This document shows positions 31,542-41,671 of a DNA stretch of 64,000 nucleotides, piece after piece (position 1 is the first letter of the stretch; each line of letters starts with the position of its first letter). Source of the stretch: Parietichytrium sp. I65-24A (taxonomy: Eukaryota > Sar > Bigyra > Thraustochytrida > Thraustochytriidae); the NCBI GenBank assembly GCA_012862575.1, contig BLSF01000052.1, positions 1 through 64,000 of the forward strand, read 5' to 3'. The notes beneath the pieces are model-generated. The model was not told where the DNA came from, did not search any database, and was given only the letters and a program-made list of their open reading frames with translations. Both the position numbers and the translations under genes were made by a program.

Positions 31542-32870
31542 TCAATGAGTTTCTCTCGAAAGCGTATCTGGCGATTTGTGCAGCAGTGCCATGAACAGAC
31601 CACTCGTGCCTGAGGTCTGTGGATCAAAATACAGTGTCTTGGGCATGTCCTCGCTCCGCCGAAACGGAACCAGAGAGCAAGATATATCCAGCAAAGAAGC
31701 GCTTGACTCCTTCGCTAAGAACCAGCGAACAATTTCTTCATTTTGGCGCTTTGAAAAGGAACAGGTACTGTACAAAAGCCTCCCGCCTGGCTTGAGTTGC
31801 TCGTACCCATTGCAAAGGAGGCTGCGCTGGAGTGACTCCAGCTCAGCACTCTCCGTGGCCCATTGCTCGAACAGCTCCTCCAGTCGGTGCGCGGACCAAT
31901 GGTCGCCATCCGAGCTTTCGTCCAGGTGCTTGAGCACATGCTTGAGCGACCCCTCATGACTGCACTGCGTGTCTACGAGAACCCTGTCAAACTTGATTTC
32001 GCTTCCGTGCATTGCACGCAAAAGTGAGTCGCGTTCAGCTCGGGAGAACTCCATGCTGTGCCGAATACGTTTGCTCAATCGCTGCCTCGGGCGTGGGATG
32101 TGGAATGGGTCTTGGCCGCCGTCTAACTTGCTACTGGACGGGAAGAACGCATGGTCAAGCGCTGAGTCCCATCTTATTGCGCTGCAGTCGTATTCGTGCG
32201 AAGCAGCGCACCCCACGTCGTAGTTAAAATGCCTCCCATCATAATGCGAGAGTGCAAAGTGCCAAAACGGAGGGTCTGCAAGACCAGGAATTGCAGCTCC
32301 AATGCGGTATTGCCGCGCGAGCCCAGCGCAAACGTCCAAGCGCGTCTTTGAAATGTCCACACCCACTAAGACTCCATCTCGCTGCATCTTGTCAGACAGC
32401 ACCAAGAGCTTTGCGCCTGGCGCGCAACATAAATCCAGGGCAGCCATCCCAGGGCGCACGCCGAGAGCCTCCACGGCAACAATGGAGGCCGCATCCAAGC
32501 CTTGCATCACGCCACTTCGGTACGTCTTGTGCAGCGAAACGCTTCTACCCGCAGGAATTTGCCAGACTTCGTCATCGTGGTCTGCATCTTCAACATCAGC
32601 GCCATCCATGGTTGGACGAGAGAGCCGCCTGCCTCCATTCACTTGCAGGAATTCTCTCGCATCTCGCATTGCCGAGCGATGCACCTCGCCAGCAGCTTGG
32701 GCGCCATTCCGCAGGGACCAAGCATTCCACATCTGACTACCCAGCGATCGAATCCTCACAAACCGGTCGAGCTCAGCGTGCAGTTGTCGTAAGTACCACG
32801 CCTCGCCCACTCCATTTTCTTTCAAGAACTTGACAACTGCCATTGGCAGTCTCGCGCTGCCAGAAGCCAT
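31542..32870 (-). CDS. NOL1/NOP2/Sun (NSUN) family RNA cytosine-C5 methyltransferase
   Basis: This is a single exon of 442 residues. The SAM-binding motif I is LDLCCAPGAKLLVLSDKM (about 145-162) followed by VGVDIS. Motif IV reads VDTQCSHEGS and motif VI LLYSTCSFSKRQNEE. The family uses the motif VI Cys as nucleophile and the motif IV Cys (normally in a Pro-Cys-Ser context) to release product. Both cysteines are present, but the motif IV proline is Gln here. The protein would methylate cytosine C5 in tRNA or rRNA; I cannot say which. ATG 32870 is the first in-frame Met; nine further open codons precede it. No PUA or other accessory domain is evident. Confidence 0.88.
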   Translation of the reverse strand: MASGSARLPMAVVKFLKENGVGEAWYLRQLHAELDRFVRIRSLGSQMWNAWSLRNGAQAAGEVHRSAMRDAREFLQVNGGRRLSRPTMDGADVEDADHDDEVWQIPAGRSVSLHKTYRSGVMQGLDAASIVAVEALGVRPGMAALDLCCAPGAKLLVLSDKMQRDGVLVGVDISKTRLDVCAGLARQYRIGAAIPGLADPPFWHFALSHYDGRHFNYDVGCAASHEYDCSAIRWDSALDHAFFPSSSKLDGGQDPFHIPRPRQRLSKRIRHSMEFSRAERDSLLRAMHGSEIKFDRVLVDTQCSHEGSLKHVLKHLDESSDGDHWSAHRLEELFEQWATESAELESLQRSLLCNGYEQLKPGGRLLYSTCSFSKRQNEEIVRWFLAKESSASLLDISCSLVPFRRSEDMPKTLYFDPQTSGTSGLFMALLHKSPDTLSRETH

Positions 32871-33475
32871 GTTGAGACCACCAGTCGCACCAATCAAGCA
32901 AACTCCGGCGCTCTCCTATTTATTGTTGTATCGTTGTATTGTTGTATCGTTGTAATTTGATGTATTGTTGTGTATTGATGTATTCACGGGTCGCTCGCCA
33001 GGTCCAGTGCAAAGCAAGAGCTGCTCGTGCACGTGTTTTTCATAGTTAATCTCCTCTTTGCAAAGAGCCCAAGTGCTATCTCTTCTATCTTTGCTCCTTC
33101 GAAACAAATACTTCTTCGCCTTCTATGTATGTCTTTCGAGCTGCTGAGGACACGTGCTAGTATGTGTGCACTTTGTGAGTACACGATAAGGTCCTCGCAC
33201 TTTTCCAGAAATCAGCTCGCTCATTTCTTGTCTTGCACTTCTGTTAAGGGCTCTTACCTGATACTCGTACTGTACTCTTGAAAGTTCTGCAACACAAGAC
33301 TCGGCTGCGAGGATTTAGTCGTTCCGTGTGTGGTTAGATTGAAAAGGCTTAAGTTGCTCCGGTTTGCGTATTAGGGAGTGCTAATCTGATGATTGGTGTG
33401 GAAGACTAACCTGCAGGTCTACCACATTGCATAACAAATGCCCGAATCTCTTCCTACCAGCCATTTATGTAATTT

Positions 33476-33559
33476 ACTAGCCTAGCCGAAAGAACACCCA
33501 CGGTTCTCTTTAATCACGAACAAACATACCGTTCCTCACCTACGGAACGCATTCTCCTG
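33476..33559. repeat. Direct repeat, copy A
   Basis: It shares with 33599-33693 the blocks actagcc..., gaagaacacccacggttctc, tttaatcacgaacaaac and tacggaacgcattctcctg. The two differ mainly by a short insertion in copy B. Confidence 0.85.
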
Positions 33560-33598
33560 ATCCTCCCTCACCATCCACTACCGCAACTACCGCAATTC

Positions 33599-33693
33599 AC
33601 TAGCTAGCCTGGCTGGAAGAACACCCACGGTTCTCTTTAATCACGAACAAACCTCTCGTTCTTTGTTCTTTTTCTACGGAACGCATTCTCCTG
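33599..33693. repeat. Direct repeat, copy B
   Basis: This partner of 33476-33559 lies 123 bp further on and is about 11 bp longer because of extra T-rich sequence before the tacggaacgc block. It lies about 260 bp upstream of the NOB1 start. Confidence 0.85.
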
Positions 33694-33949
33694 GCCCTAA
33701 AGAGGAAAGAGCGAGAGAGACACAGAGAGAGAGAGAACGTGTGGGACTACACGCGGTCCAAAACGTGTCCCCGCGTACACAGTAACACAGTAACACAGTA
33801 GCAACCTAGCAAAGGCGCTGAGGTTGCTTAACGCATATTGCTAGGGTGCTTAGGGCTGGCGATTGAGACACTTGAGACGATTGAGACTTTCAAAGACGGA
33901 AAGCGAAGAAGAGTTGAAACTTGGAAGTTCTTCAAGTGTGCTTGCAAGT

Positions 33950-35704
33950 ATGGGAGACATGGGAAATATGGGAGATTTGGGAGATATAGGAGATGGTGAG
34001 AAGATGAAAATGAATGTGAAGATGAAGGACAAAGGAAAGACGGTGGAGCATTTGGTGGTGGATTCAGGAGCAATCATTCGTCTTGAGCAGCTGTACCATC
34101 AGTCAGAGCGTTTTTATACGGTGAGAGAAGTTCTGAGTGAGATTCGCGATGCGAATGCGCGAGCGGCGTTGGCCAATTTGCCTTTCGAGCTGGAAGTGAA
34201 GGAGCCCTCGGAAGATGCCATTCGTGCCGTGGTTGACTTTGCGAAAAAGACCGGAGACTTTACTGTGCTCTCCAAACCGGACATCAAACTCATGGCATTG
34301 ACCTACATGCTGCACAAGCAAGTGCACGGTGTGCAAGGTCTTCGAACAGAGCCGCTCAAGCCTGGCCAAACGGAAGACGACACGGAGGCAGCAACGAGCG
34401 GCGACAGGAACGAAGGCTCCTCTCAGTCTGATTCGGAGGACCTGGAATCTCAGCCGCCAAAGCTGAACATCAAAGAGCTTGGTGTGCAAAAGCCCGGCGT
34501 GTCATGGGCCGCTGCTCTCAGAGGAGCCGATGCGAAGAAGGATGCCGATTCTAACCCGTCGCAGCAGTCCACCCCTGTGCCAGCTGCTGCGGTTGCCCCA
34601 ACTCCCGCGGCTGCTGGTAGCAAAGCTGGTGGCGCATCGTCGATGTGGGACGATGACGACTTTGCAGGGGTTGCTTCTCAGGACAGTGTCGCGCTCGAGG
34701 CGCCGGTGTCTGGCGCAGGAGATGCAGCCGCCGATGCTCAGGAGGAGTGGCCGTCGCTAGATTGCTCGGCAGCAAAAGATGTAGACCATTTCTTGGAGAC
34801 GCAAAAGGTGCTCTCCGAGGAAGTTAGCGAGATCAGCCGTAAGCAGAATGCAAAGGCGCAAAAACGCGAGGCAAAGCTCGCGGCGTTGCACGAAAAGCGT
34901 CAGAAAGAGGAGGAAGAGGCGCGCAAGTTGGCAGAGGAGCTTAATGCGTCTTTGAACCTGGAAAAACCCAGCGTAAGCCAGTCCAGTCGCTTGATTGGTA
35001 TTAGTGGAGTCCGCGTGGACGGTGGTGAAGGTGAAATATTTGAAGACGATGGCGAAGGTTGGGTTACCACAGAAAACATCGACCTCGCCGTATCCCTTGG
35101 TTTCAACGGTGAAAGTAACGCAAATCCTGCCAAGCTAAAGACAGAAGATTTTAGGGTTGCGTGCATCACAACGGATTATGCCATGCAGAACGTCATGATG
35201 CAGATGCAACTTCGCTTGATAAATGTGGAAGGCCGCTCCATCACCTCCGTCCGCCGGTTTGTTCTTAAATGCGATTCTTGCGCAACCATCTGCCGCCAGC
35301 TCGATAAGCGTTTTTGCCCGTCATGCGGGAACCCTACTCTAGCGAGACTGTCTTACTCCATCGACGCGAATGGGGTCATGCGCTACCATTACAAGAAAGG
35401 CCGCACCGTCAACACCCGTGGCACCAAGTTTTCCGTTCCTAAGCCACGTGGAGGTCGCGAGGGCGATCTTCTCTTCACCGAGGATCAGCTGCAGATGGGC
35501 TGGTGGCAACAACAGGTCAACAAAAAGACGAGCTCGACCTCCATGTTTGGTGAGCATATTACCGAGAGTCTTGGTTTGAAGCTAGAGTCACACGGCCAGC
35601 ACCTCCGCATTGGCTATGGACGCCAGAACCCGAACGCTGCGAAAGGCCGTGAGCGTCGTGGTAAGAAGAAGAAGCGCAGCGAGAAGAAACCTGGCTACTT
35701 GTAA
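33950..35704 (+). CDS. NOB1: NOB1, 20S pre-rRNA endonuclease
   Basis: This is a single exon of 584 residues. NOB1 is the PIN-domain nuclease that makes the final cut of 18S rRNA in pre-40S particles. The PIN domain spans about residues 38-135, starting VEHLVVDSGAIIRLEQLY, whose Asp is the first metal ligand, and including VLSKPDIKLMALTYML. A low-complexity acidic and Ala/Pro-rich linker follows. The zinc ribbon has CDSC (441, 444) and CPSC (456, 459), with MRYHYKKGR after it, and the C-terminus is very basic (RGKKKKRSEKK). ATG 33950 is the first in frame; it opens a run of MGDMGNMGDLGDIGDG encoded by 9-bp repeats, so a later ATG (for example 33959 or 33968) is also possible. Confidence 0.93.
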   Translation: MGDMGNMGDLGDIGDGEKMKMNVKMKDKGKTVEHLVVDSGAIIRLEQLYHQSERFYTVREVLSEIRDANARAALANLPFELEVKEPSEDAIRAVVDFAKKTGDFTVLSKPDIKLMALTYMLHKQVHGVQGLRTEPLKPGQTEDDTEAATSGDRNEGSSQSDSEDLESQPPKLNIKELGVQKPGVSWAAALRGADAKKDADSNPSQQSTPVPAAAVAPTPAAAGSKAGGASSMWDDDDFAGVASQDSVALEAPVSGAGDAAADAQEEWPSLDCSAAKDVDHFLETQKVLSEEVSEISRKQNAKAQKREAKLAALHEKRQKEEEEARKLAEELNASLNLEKPSVSQSSRLIGISGVRVDGGEGEIFEDDGEGWVTTENIDLAVSLGFNGESNANPAKLKTEDFRVACITTDYAMQNVMMQMQLRLINVEGRSITSVRRFVLKCDSCATICRQLDKRFCPSCGNPTLARLSYSIDANGVMRYHYKKGRTVNTRGTKFSVPKPRGGREGDLLFTEDQLQMGWWQQQVNKKTSSTSMFGEHITESLGLKLESHGQHLRIGYGRQNPNAAKGRERRGKKKKRSEKKPGYL

Positions 35705-36665
35705 AAATTGTTGACCCACTTATAGATGATAATTTCGTTGTTGCAATCCGATTTTCAAAGTGAGACTACCCCCACCCAAAAGGGATCCTTGTGCTTCAGC
35801 TTTCCAAAGCAGCTAGCAAGCCGAATTTTCAAACCAAACAACTGAATTCTGAATTCTCAATCAACTGAAAGAAACCATCCCACACGTGGTTGCCCCGACA
35901 TCAAATCCCGGGCAACTTGAGAAGCACGAACCAAATCACGACAGAAAAAAATGACATTGTACACGCGACTCAAACTTTCACGCAAGCCCGCGAAACGAAA
36001 CCACATCACAACACATTCCTATTCCACTGCCAACATTGTCAACATTCCATGTTCTGAATTCTGAAATCCCCACGACCAACTCAAGCTCACGCCAATAGGC
36101 GCCCCACACTTTCCCGAGATTCCATTCCCACCCACCTATACTATTACAAACTATAGTGAACAGAGAGCCCTTCGCGAACAAAAGAACATCACGGGGGTCA
36201 TACGGCGCCTTTGCTCACACATACCGGCGCATACATGCTCGCGTGACTCGCGTGGAAGAGAAGAGTGCGCGTGCGTGGAAGATAGATAGATAGATAGATA
36301 CTCATTGATACATTGTTTGACATTGACAACATTGACAGTGACAGTGAATGAATACATTGACAGTGAATCATTGTCTACGTGGAAAATACATTGGTCGACG
36401 AGGACAAAGGACAAGACAAGAAGGTGCATAGACAGAAGACAGAGGGAGGCTTCCACTGCCAACCTTGCACAGTGCGTGTATGTTGTTTCGTTTCGTTTCG
36501 TGTCGGTTGTTATAAGTCTGTCTGCGTTTGCGTTTGTGTTTGTGTTTGCAGTTAATACAAAACACAACTTGGACGCGACTTGGGCCGGAGCTTTGGAAGA
36601 CAGAGAAAGAGAGAGCTGCACGAAGGGCGGTTTGGCGAAGGCGAGTGAGGTGTAGGAGAGCGGAA
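35705..36665. other. Intergenic region upstream of the GDAP2-like gene
   Basis: It contains GATA repeats (36282-36300) and ATTGACA repeats (36303-36370). A tract of GTTTGCGTTTGTGTTTGTGTTTGCAG ending at about 36550 looks like a 3' splice site, so a 5'-UTR intron is possible. No gene is seen. Confidence 0.45.
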
Positions 36666-38111
36666 ATGAGCGTGATGGCATGGAGCAAATGCGGCGAGGT
36701 AGACTGCGTTCGAGTCGAGGCTGCGGAGACGGCCGTGGACGGAGAGGCGAAGTTTAAGGTCGATGAGCGCGTGAATGATGTCATCATGCTGGTGAAAGGG
36801 TCGCACAAAATGTACGCGGATCTTCGTGTGCAAGCGCTCGTGAACCCCACGAATGGCACGTTGGATGACTGGTCTGGGCTGAGCGGTGCGCTGCTGCTGA
36901 AAGCTGGGCCGACCTTGAAAGAAGAGTGCGGATTCGTGCCCACGAGATGCCAGACCGGGGAGTCGAAGATTACACGGGGTTGCAATCTCCAAGCGCCGTT
37001 TGTGATTCACACGGTGGATCCAAAGTACACGGAGGAGTTTCAGACGGCTGCAGAGACCGCTCTGCACGGTTGCTACAGGTCTTGTATGTCGCTGGCCATG
37101 GAACAGCAGCTTCGCTCGATTGCTTTTCCGTGCGTGTACTCGGAGCGGAAAAAGTACCCCCGCGAAGAAGCTGCGCACGTGGCCATCCGCACCGTTCGGC
37201 GGTTTCTGGAGCGGTTTCCCGACAAATTCGATCACGTACTCTTTTTTCTCGATAACGACAGCGATTTGGAAATCTACAAACGGCTTTTATGCATCTACGC
37301 GCCACGCAACGATCGCGAGCTGGCCTGGTCGATGCTGAACGCACCAGCGGATTGCGGCAACGAGTGGGGCGAGAGGGTGATTGCTGATCGTGAGATTCGC
37401 ATCCAGGCGAACCCGTTCAAACCAGTCGCTCATTCTGCAAAGGCAGGCACGGGTACATCGCCTGGCTCCCTGGAGAACGGCAGTGCAGCTTTGCTTGCTA
37501 CAAATGCTGCGGGCGGGGCGTTTCGAGAGTACGAAGATGTTGTGTATGGAACAGACGCCCTTGTGGACAATGCTAATTACGCCAAGTACCTTGAGAGGGC
37601 CAAATTTGATGACCTGAAAGATATCCTGGCGCTCAACATTGTCTACCACTCTGGAGAAGACGAGATGGGCCGACCAATCATATGCTGGGTAGTTTCCAAC
37701 ATGAACGTGCCAAAGCTAGACCTTGAGCGCCTCTTCCTATACACAATATTTCTTTGTGACGGCCTTGTGACCCCTTCCAGAGGTTACGTGCTGGTCATCC
37801 TTGACAGTAATCTGACCATCGGAAGTATGCCAAACATCACGTGGATCAAGTCTTTGTACGAGGATGTGATTGGTCGCAAGTACAAGAAGCACATCAAGGG
37901 GATGTACGTCGTTCATCCCACAATGGCCACAAAGATGCTTTTCTGGGCGGCCATGCCCTTTGTGTCATCCAAATTTTGGTACAAGCACAAGTACATCGAG
38001 TCTTTAGAAGAGCTCAGCCGATACCTGCCCTGCGACAACTTGATTCTCCCAAAACGTGTATACCAAGCCGACGCTCGCGCGGAAGCTGCGCGAAATGCTT
38101 CATGGTTTTGA
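36666..38111 (+). CDS. GDAP2-like protein: macro domain plus CRAL-TRIO (Sec14) domain
   Basis: This is a single exon of 481 residues. The N-terminal macro domain (about 40-190) has VQALVNPTNGTLDDWSGLSG, SKITRGCNLQAPFVIHTVDP and SIAFPCVYSERKKYP, matching the ADP-ribose-binding loops. The C-terminal half (about 315-460) is a Sec14/CRAL-TRIO lipid-binding fold: DEMGRPIICWVVSNMN, RGYVLVILDS, KGMYVVHPTMATKMLFWAAM, FVSSKFWYKHKYIESLEELS. The combination defines GDAP2-type proteins, found in animals and plants. Its molecular role is poorly defined. I chose ATG 36666 because the upstream extension is Arg-rich, lacks an ATG and follows a possible splice acceptor. Confidence 0.9.
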   Translation: MSVMAWSKCGEVDCVRVEAAETAVDGEAKFKVDERVNDVIMLVKGSHKMYADLRVQALVNPTNGTLDDWSGLSGALLLKAGPTLKEECGFVPTRCQTGESKITRGCNLQAPFVIHTVDPKYTEEFQTAAETALHGCYRSCMSLAMEQQLRSIAFPCVYSERKKYPREEAAHVAIRTVRRFLERFPDKFDHVLFFLDNDSDLEIYKRLLCIYAPRNDRELAWSMLNAPADCGNEWGERVIADREIRIQANPFKPVAHSAKAGTGTSPGSLENGSAALLATNAAGGAFREYEDVVYGTDALVDNANYAKYLERAKFDDLKDILALNIVYHSGEDEMGRPIICWVVSNMNVPKLDLERLFLYTIFLCDGLVTPSRGYVLVILDSNLTIGSMPNITWIKSLYEDVIGRKYKKHIKGMYVVHPTMATKMLFWAAMPFVSSKFWYKHKYIESLEELSRYLPCDNLILPKRVYQADARAEAARNASWF

Positions 38112-39116
38112 ATCATGTGCCAAACGCCCCTTGCTTCGCACGAGAGAATTCTGACTCGTTACTCGTTTGAATTGCGATCTTTTTTCGGAGCCCAATCTTT
38201 CGATCAATCACACTCTCAAATGAACACTTGGACATACTTGGACCAAAGGACACAAACACAAACTCCTAGTTCTCCTAGTCCTAGACCACAGATCTACGAA
38301 CCTAGGGAGCCATTGGATCAACGAGCTGTTCGTTGTATCAAAAATAGTGCCGTTGAATGAATATGGCGGAGCTTCGGCATTTGGCAGTCGCAGTCGACTC
38401 TCTTTTTCCCTTGTCCGGACAAGCATTGAAGTCTTAAATTACTCTCCATTTGCATTGCCACGACTTTAACCCTCGATTAGTCCAAACGCTAATAAAGCTG
38501 GAAAAAGGTGCGTTACAAATGTCGAAATCATTGATGCGCGTTGCCATCACGATATGAATGTCAAGTTATACGGAATACGGAATTGACTGCTGGAAGGGTT
38601 TGAGCAGTGTTAAAAGAGCCATCGATGCGTTTTTGAGCGTCCTTCTGACTCTTTTTTGAACGCTGAGTTCCGGGTGTTTTGATTTTGTGGATCCTGGAAT
38701 CTGGCTTTTTTCGTTGTCGGTATGGGTGTGATGTGCCAGTCTGCGTTGATGCGAAGGTGAGCTTCTCCAGCGTCTTTGAAAAGAAAAGGTAGAATTCGTT
38801 CTATGCAATCTGCGTGGAGGAGGACGAGAAGTGGAAAGGGGGCTGATGTGAATTGCGCAGTCGACTACATGTGCCCTCACATGACATTTCGCAGTCGAGA
38901 ATGTTGTGAATGTGGGTGAAGATTGCTCGCATAACTCCGTAGCCACTCCATTGCAAAGGCGTACCCGAGAGACTAGCTGCTACGCCAATTCGTTGCAGTT
39001 GCCCTCGCATCGGAGGTGGGAAATAAAGACCATGCTAATCACTGTTCAAAGCGAAGCGAAGCAGAGCGAGCTGCGAGGCGTGAAAAGTCGCCGCGGTCCA
39101 TCTGTTGCGCCGAAAG
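38112..39116. other. Intergenic region between GDAP2-like and channel genes
   Basis: About 1 kb with no supported gene. Short frames (38566-38946 -, 38801-39010 -) are not convincing. Confidence 0.5.
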
Positions 39117-41336
39117 ATGAGCGCGCGAATCGCGCCAAGCGCGAGGCCCTTGGAGCCGTCGCTGAGTAAACGTGATAGCCAAGCGATCCTGGGGAACATT
39201 GGGCCCATTCAGCGGTTGTCGGTTGCGTCAGGACTCGGTGAGATCTCTATTCTGCAAACACTGCAAAAGTCCACGGATGGCAGATCAAGCTCACCGGATT
39301 TGCAGACGACGCCGCGAATGGTGATGAACATGGCCAAGATGAAATCGAGGGCCAAGCGAGCCAAAATGAACGTTCAGACTTCGTACAACATTCCACGAAT
39401 CAAGATTGTGCATGACGATGTATTGCCAAAGTATATTATTGCTTGGGACAGCAGATTTCGCCGCATTTGGGACTTTGTGGCGGTTTGCTTTGTGTTGTAT
39501 CTTTCGTACAAAATTCCAATCGGGATTGCATTTGACGATCTGTGGACTTTTCCATCGTGGCTCGACTACCTAATGGACATTTTCTTCTATACGGACATCT
39601 TGCTCAACTTTCGCACCGGGTTTCTTCACAATGGCCATCATATTACGCACCCGACGCTCATTCGGGAACATTATTTATCTGGTTGGTTTTGGGTGGACGT
39701 TCTCGCGTCCTTGCCATTCGAGGTCTTTTTTGGTGGTTTGTTGGACAAAACTGCGAGAAAGGGGCTCAAGATCTTCAAGTGGCTCAAATTTCCAAAGCTT
39801 TTGAGAGTGGGGTAAGTGAGCGCGGACGGTTGTTGGTTTCTATTTCCCCCCCCTTTTGTACCTGAGAAGGTTGTTGTTGGCTCACGCTTTCTGCTCCAAT
39901 TGAATGAACACAGTCGCTTCCTACGACTCATGAAACAGAACGCGAAATATTACACGCTGATCACATTGTCTTGCTTCATGGCGTTCTCGGTCCACTTGCT
40001 GGGGTGCATATGGGCGTCCGTTTTGAACCCCTGCTTCGAGGAGAATGACTGCACAGATGCGCAGATGACGGCGTACTATTTTTCCGCCGTTTATTCCGCT
40101 ATGACAATGCTTTTCAATGTGGCCTCCGGCACCGAGTTTGTCACAATTTTGACCGCCGTGACAAACTCCTCGTCTGATAGCAGTTCTTCGATCTCGGTGG
40201 TGGACGAGCTTTACATGAGCAACAACAAGTCCATTGCGCAGTATCCGGACTGGGTTCGCTTCACGGATGAAAACGTGGCTACGGAGATGAGATGGATTTA
40301 CATTTTCACGCTCCTCGGAATCGTGGTTGGTTTCGCTCTCATGGTTCAGATTATTGCTGAAGTGGTGAGCATCAGTCTTCATCGCAGTGACGGTTACCGC
40401 AAATTTTACAAAAAGGTTGCCACCATCAAGCAGGAGATGATCAATGCCGGTCTACCGGACACGTTGATGTATAAAGTGCAGCGCTACTATGACTACCTGT
40501 GGATGAACAACAAGAATGGTATCTCCTCCAAATCGTCGCACATCCTCACGGACTTGGATCTGTCCACCTCTCTGCGGAAAGAAATTGCTCTCGCTATGCA
40601 CGGCGATCTCATCAAGCGAGTGACGATCTTTGAAAATTGTAGCGACGACTGTGTGTTTGACATCGCCATGCGACTCCACAATAACATCTACTTGCCCGAG
40701 GAAATTATTTTCCACCAAGGCGATACTGCGAACGCGCTGTACATCGTTCGGGAGGGCGTAGTGAAATGCTTTTTGCCTGACGAGCTCATGGGTCATGAAC
40801 CAAAGCCCAAGGAAAGTGTGGCAGAGGACAGTGCCGATGGCCCAGACTCGAACGTGCGCTATATGGGAGAAGGCTGTTTCTTTGGCGAGCTAGCGTTGCT
40901 CACATCTACGCCTCGGAGCTGCACTGTCGCGAGCCACACGATTTCAGAGCTCAGTGAACTTTGCAAGGAAGATTTTCACGATGTAATGACTCGTTTCCCG
41001 GAATTGAATCAGGAAGTTTTGGACGAGGTTTCGGAGCAATATCCGCATATGGCAGATCGCATCAGACTATACTCGCCAAAATTCGGCGGTCATTTCGCGA
41101 ACAACGGCAGGCGTCGTATGCGGCATTCGTCGATTATCAGCGACCAGACTTCTCCCCGGCAAAGCTTCTCGTACAGCAACATTCACAACTATGCTGCGAG
41201 CGAACCCGAGCCAGTGAGTCGAATGGAGCTGGACAGACTTTTAGACGAACGATTTGCTCGCTTAGAGGAGAAGGTCGTTTCTCGCCTCGAGCAGGCGATC
41301 GCACGTAGCCTAGCCCATGCCGTTCCTTCGACTTGA
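39117..41336 (+). CDS. Voltage-gated-like cation channel with cyclic-nucleotide-binding domain
   Basis: Exons are 39117-39811 and 39914-41336 (intron 102 nt, donor GTAAGT), giving 705 residues. The join restores KLLRVGRFLRLMK across S4. S1 (about 115-140), S2 (WLDYLMDIFFYTDILLNFRT), S3 (GWFWVDVLASLPFE), S4 and S5 (LITLSCFMAFSVHLLGCIWA) match EAG/HCN/CNG-family channels. After S6 comes a C-linker (FYKKVATIKQEMINAGLPDT) and a CNBD (about 480-600: GEGCFFGELALLTSTPRSCT). The pore is odd: the selectivity-filter position reads MLFNVASGTEF (about 297-307) with no GYG or GFG, followed by a long Ser-rich insert before S6. Gating by cyclic nucleotides is plausible; K+ selectivity is doubtful. The first in-frame ATG is 39117. 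Confidence 0.9.
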
Positions 41337-41671
41337 GAAGGTATCTTTTGCTTTTGTGCCCGGGTTGTAATGCAATTTTTTCGTTGGAGACAATTTTTTA
41401 TTTTCTTCTTGTTTCTTAACTCGTTTCTTCACGCACACCTGCTTGTTTGCCTATCTCCAAAACGCACATGTGGCCGTCGCATCCGCGCCGTGGAGCACAT
41501 GCCAAGCGTCTCGACGGAACAAGGAGCAAAGTAATGGCGAGACAGATCAGTTTGGCAATTACATGTTTTTTCTTCTAACACTAAATTTTCACAAATGAGA
41601 AAGAGAAATGCTCAACGTCTACTCGGGCAAGAGCAAAAACCTAATAATACACACAAACTATACCAGGGCTT
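41337..41671. other. Convergent intergenic region
   Basis: This 335-nt stretch lies between the 3' ends of the channel and carrier genes. It is AT-rich around 41380-41420. Nothing further is seen. Confidence 0.5.

Larger units (their letters stand above)
32871..33949. other. Divergent intergenic region with two diverged direct repeats
   Basis: It separates the NSUN gene (-) from NOB1 (+). It contains TTGTATCG repeats (32930-32985), the direct repeat pair at 33476 and 33599, a purine-rich run (33705-33740) and a CACAGTAA repeat (33776-33800). No gene is seen. Confidence 0.5.
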
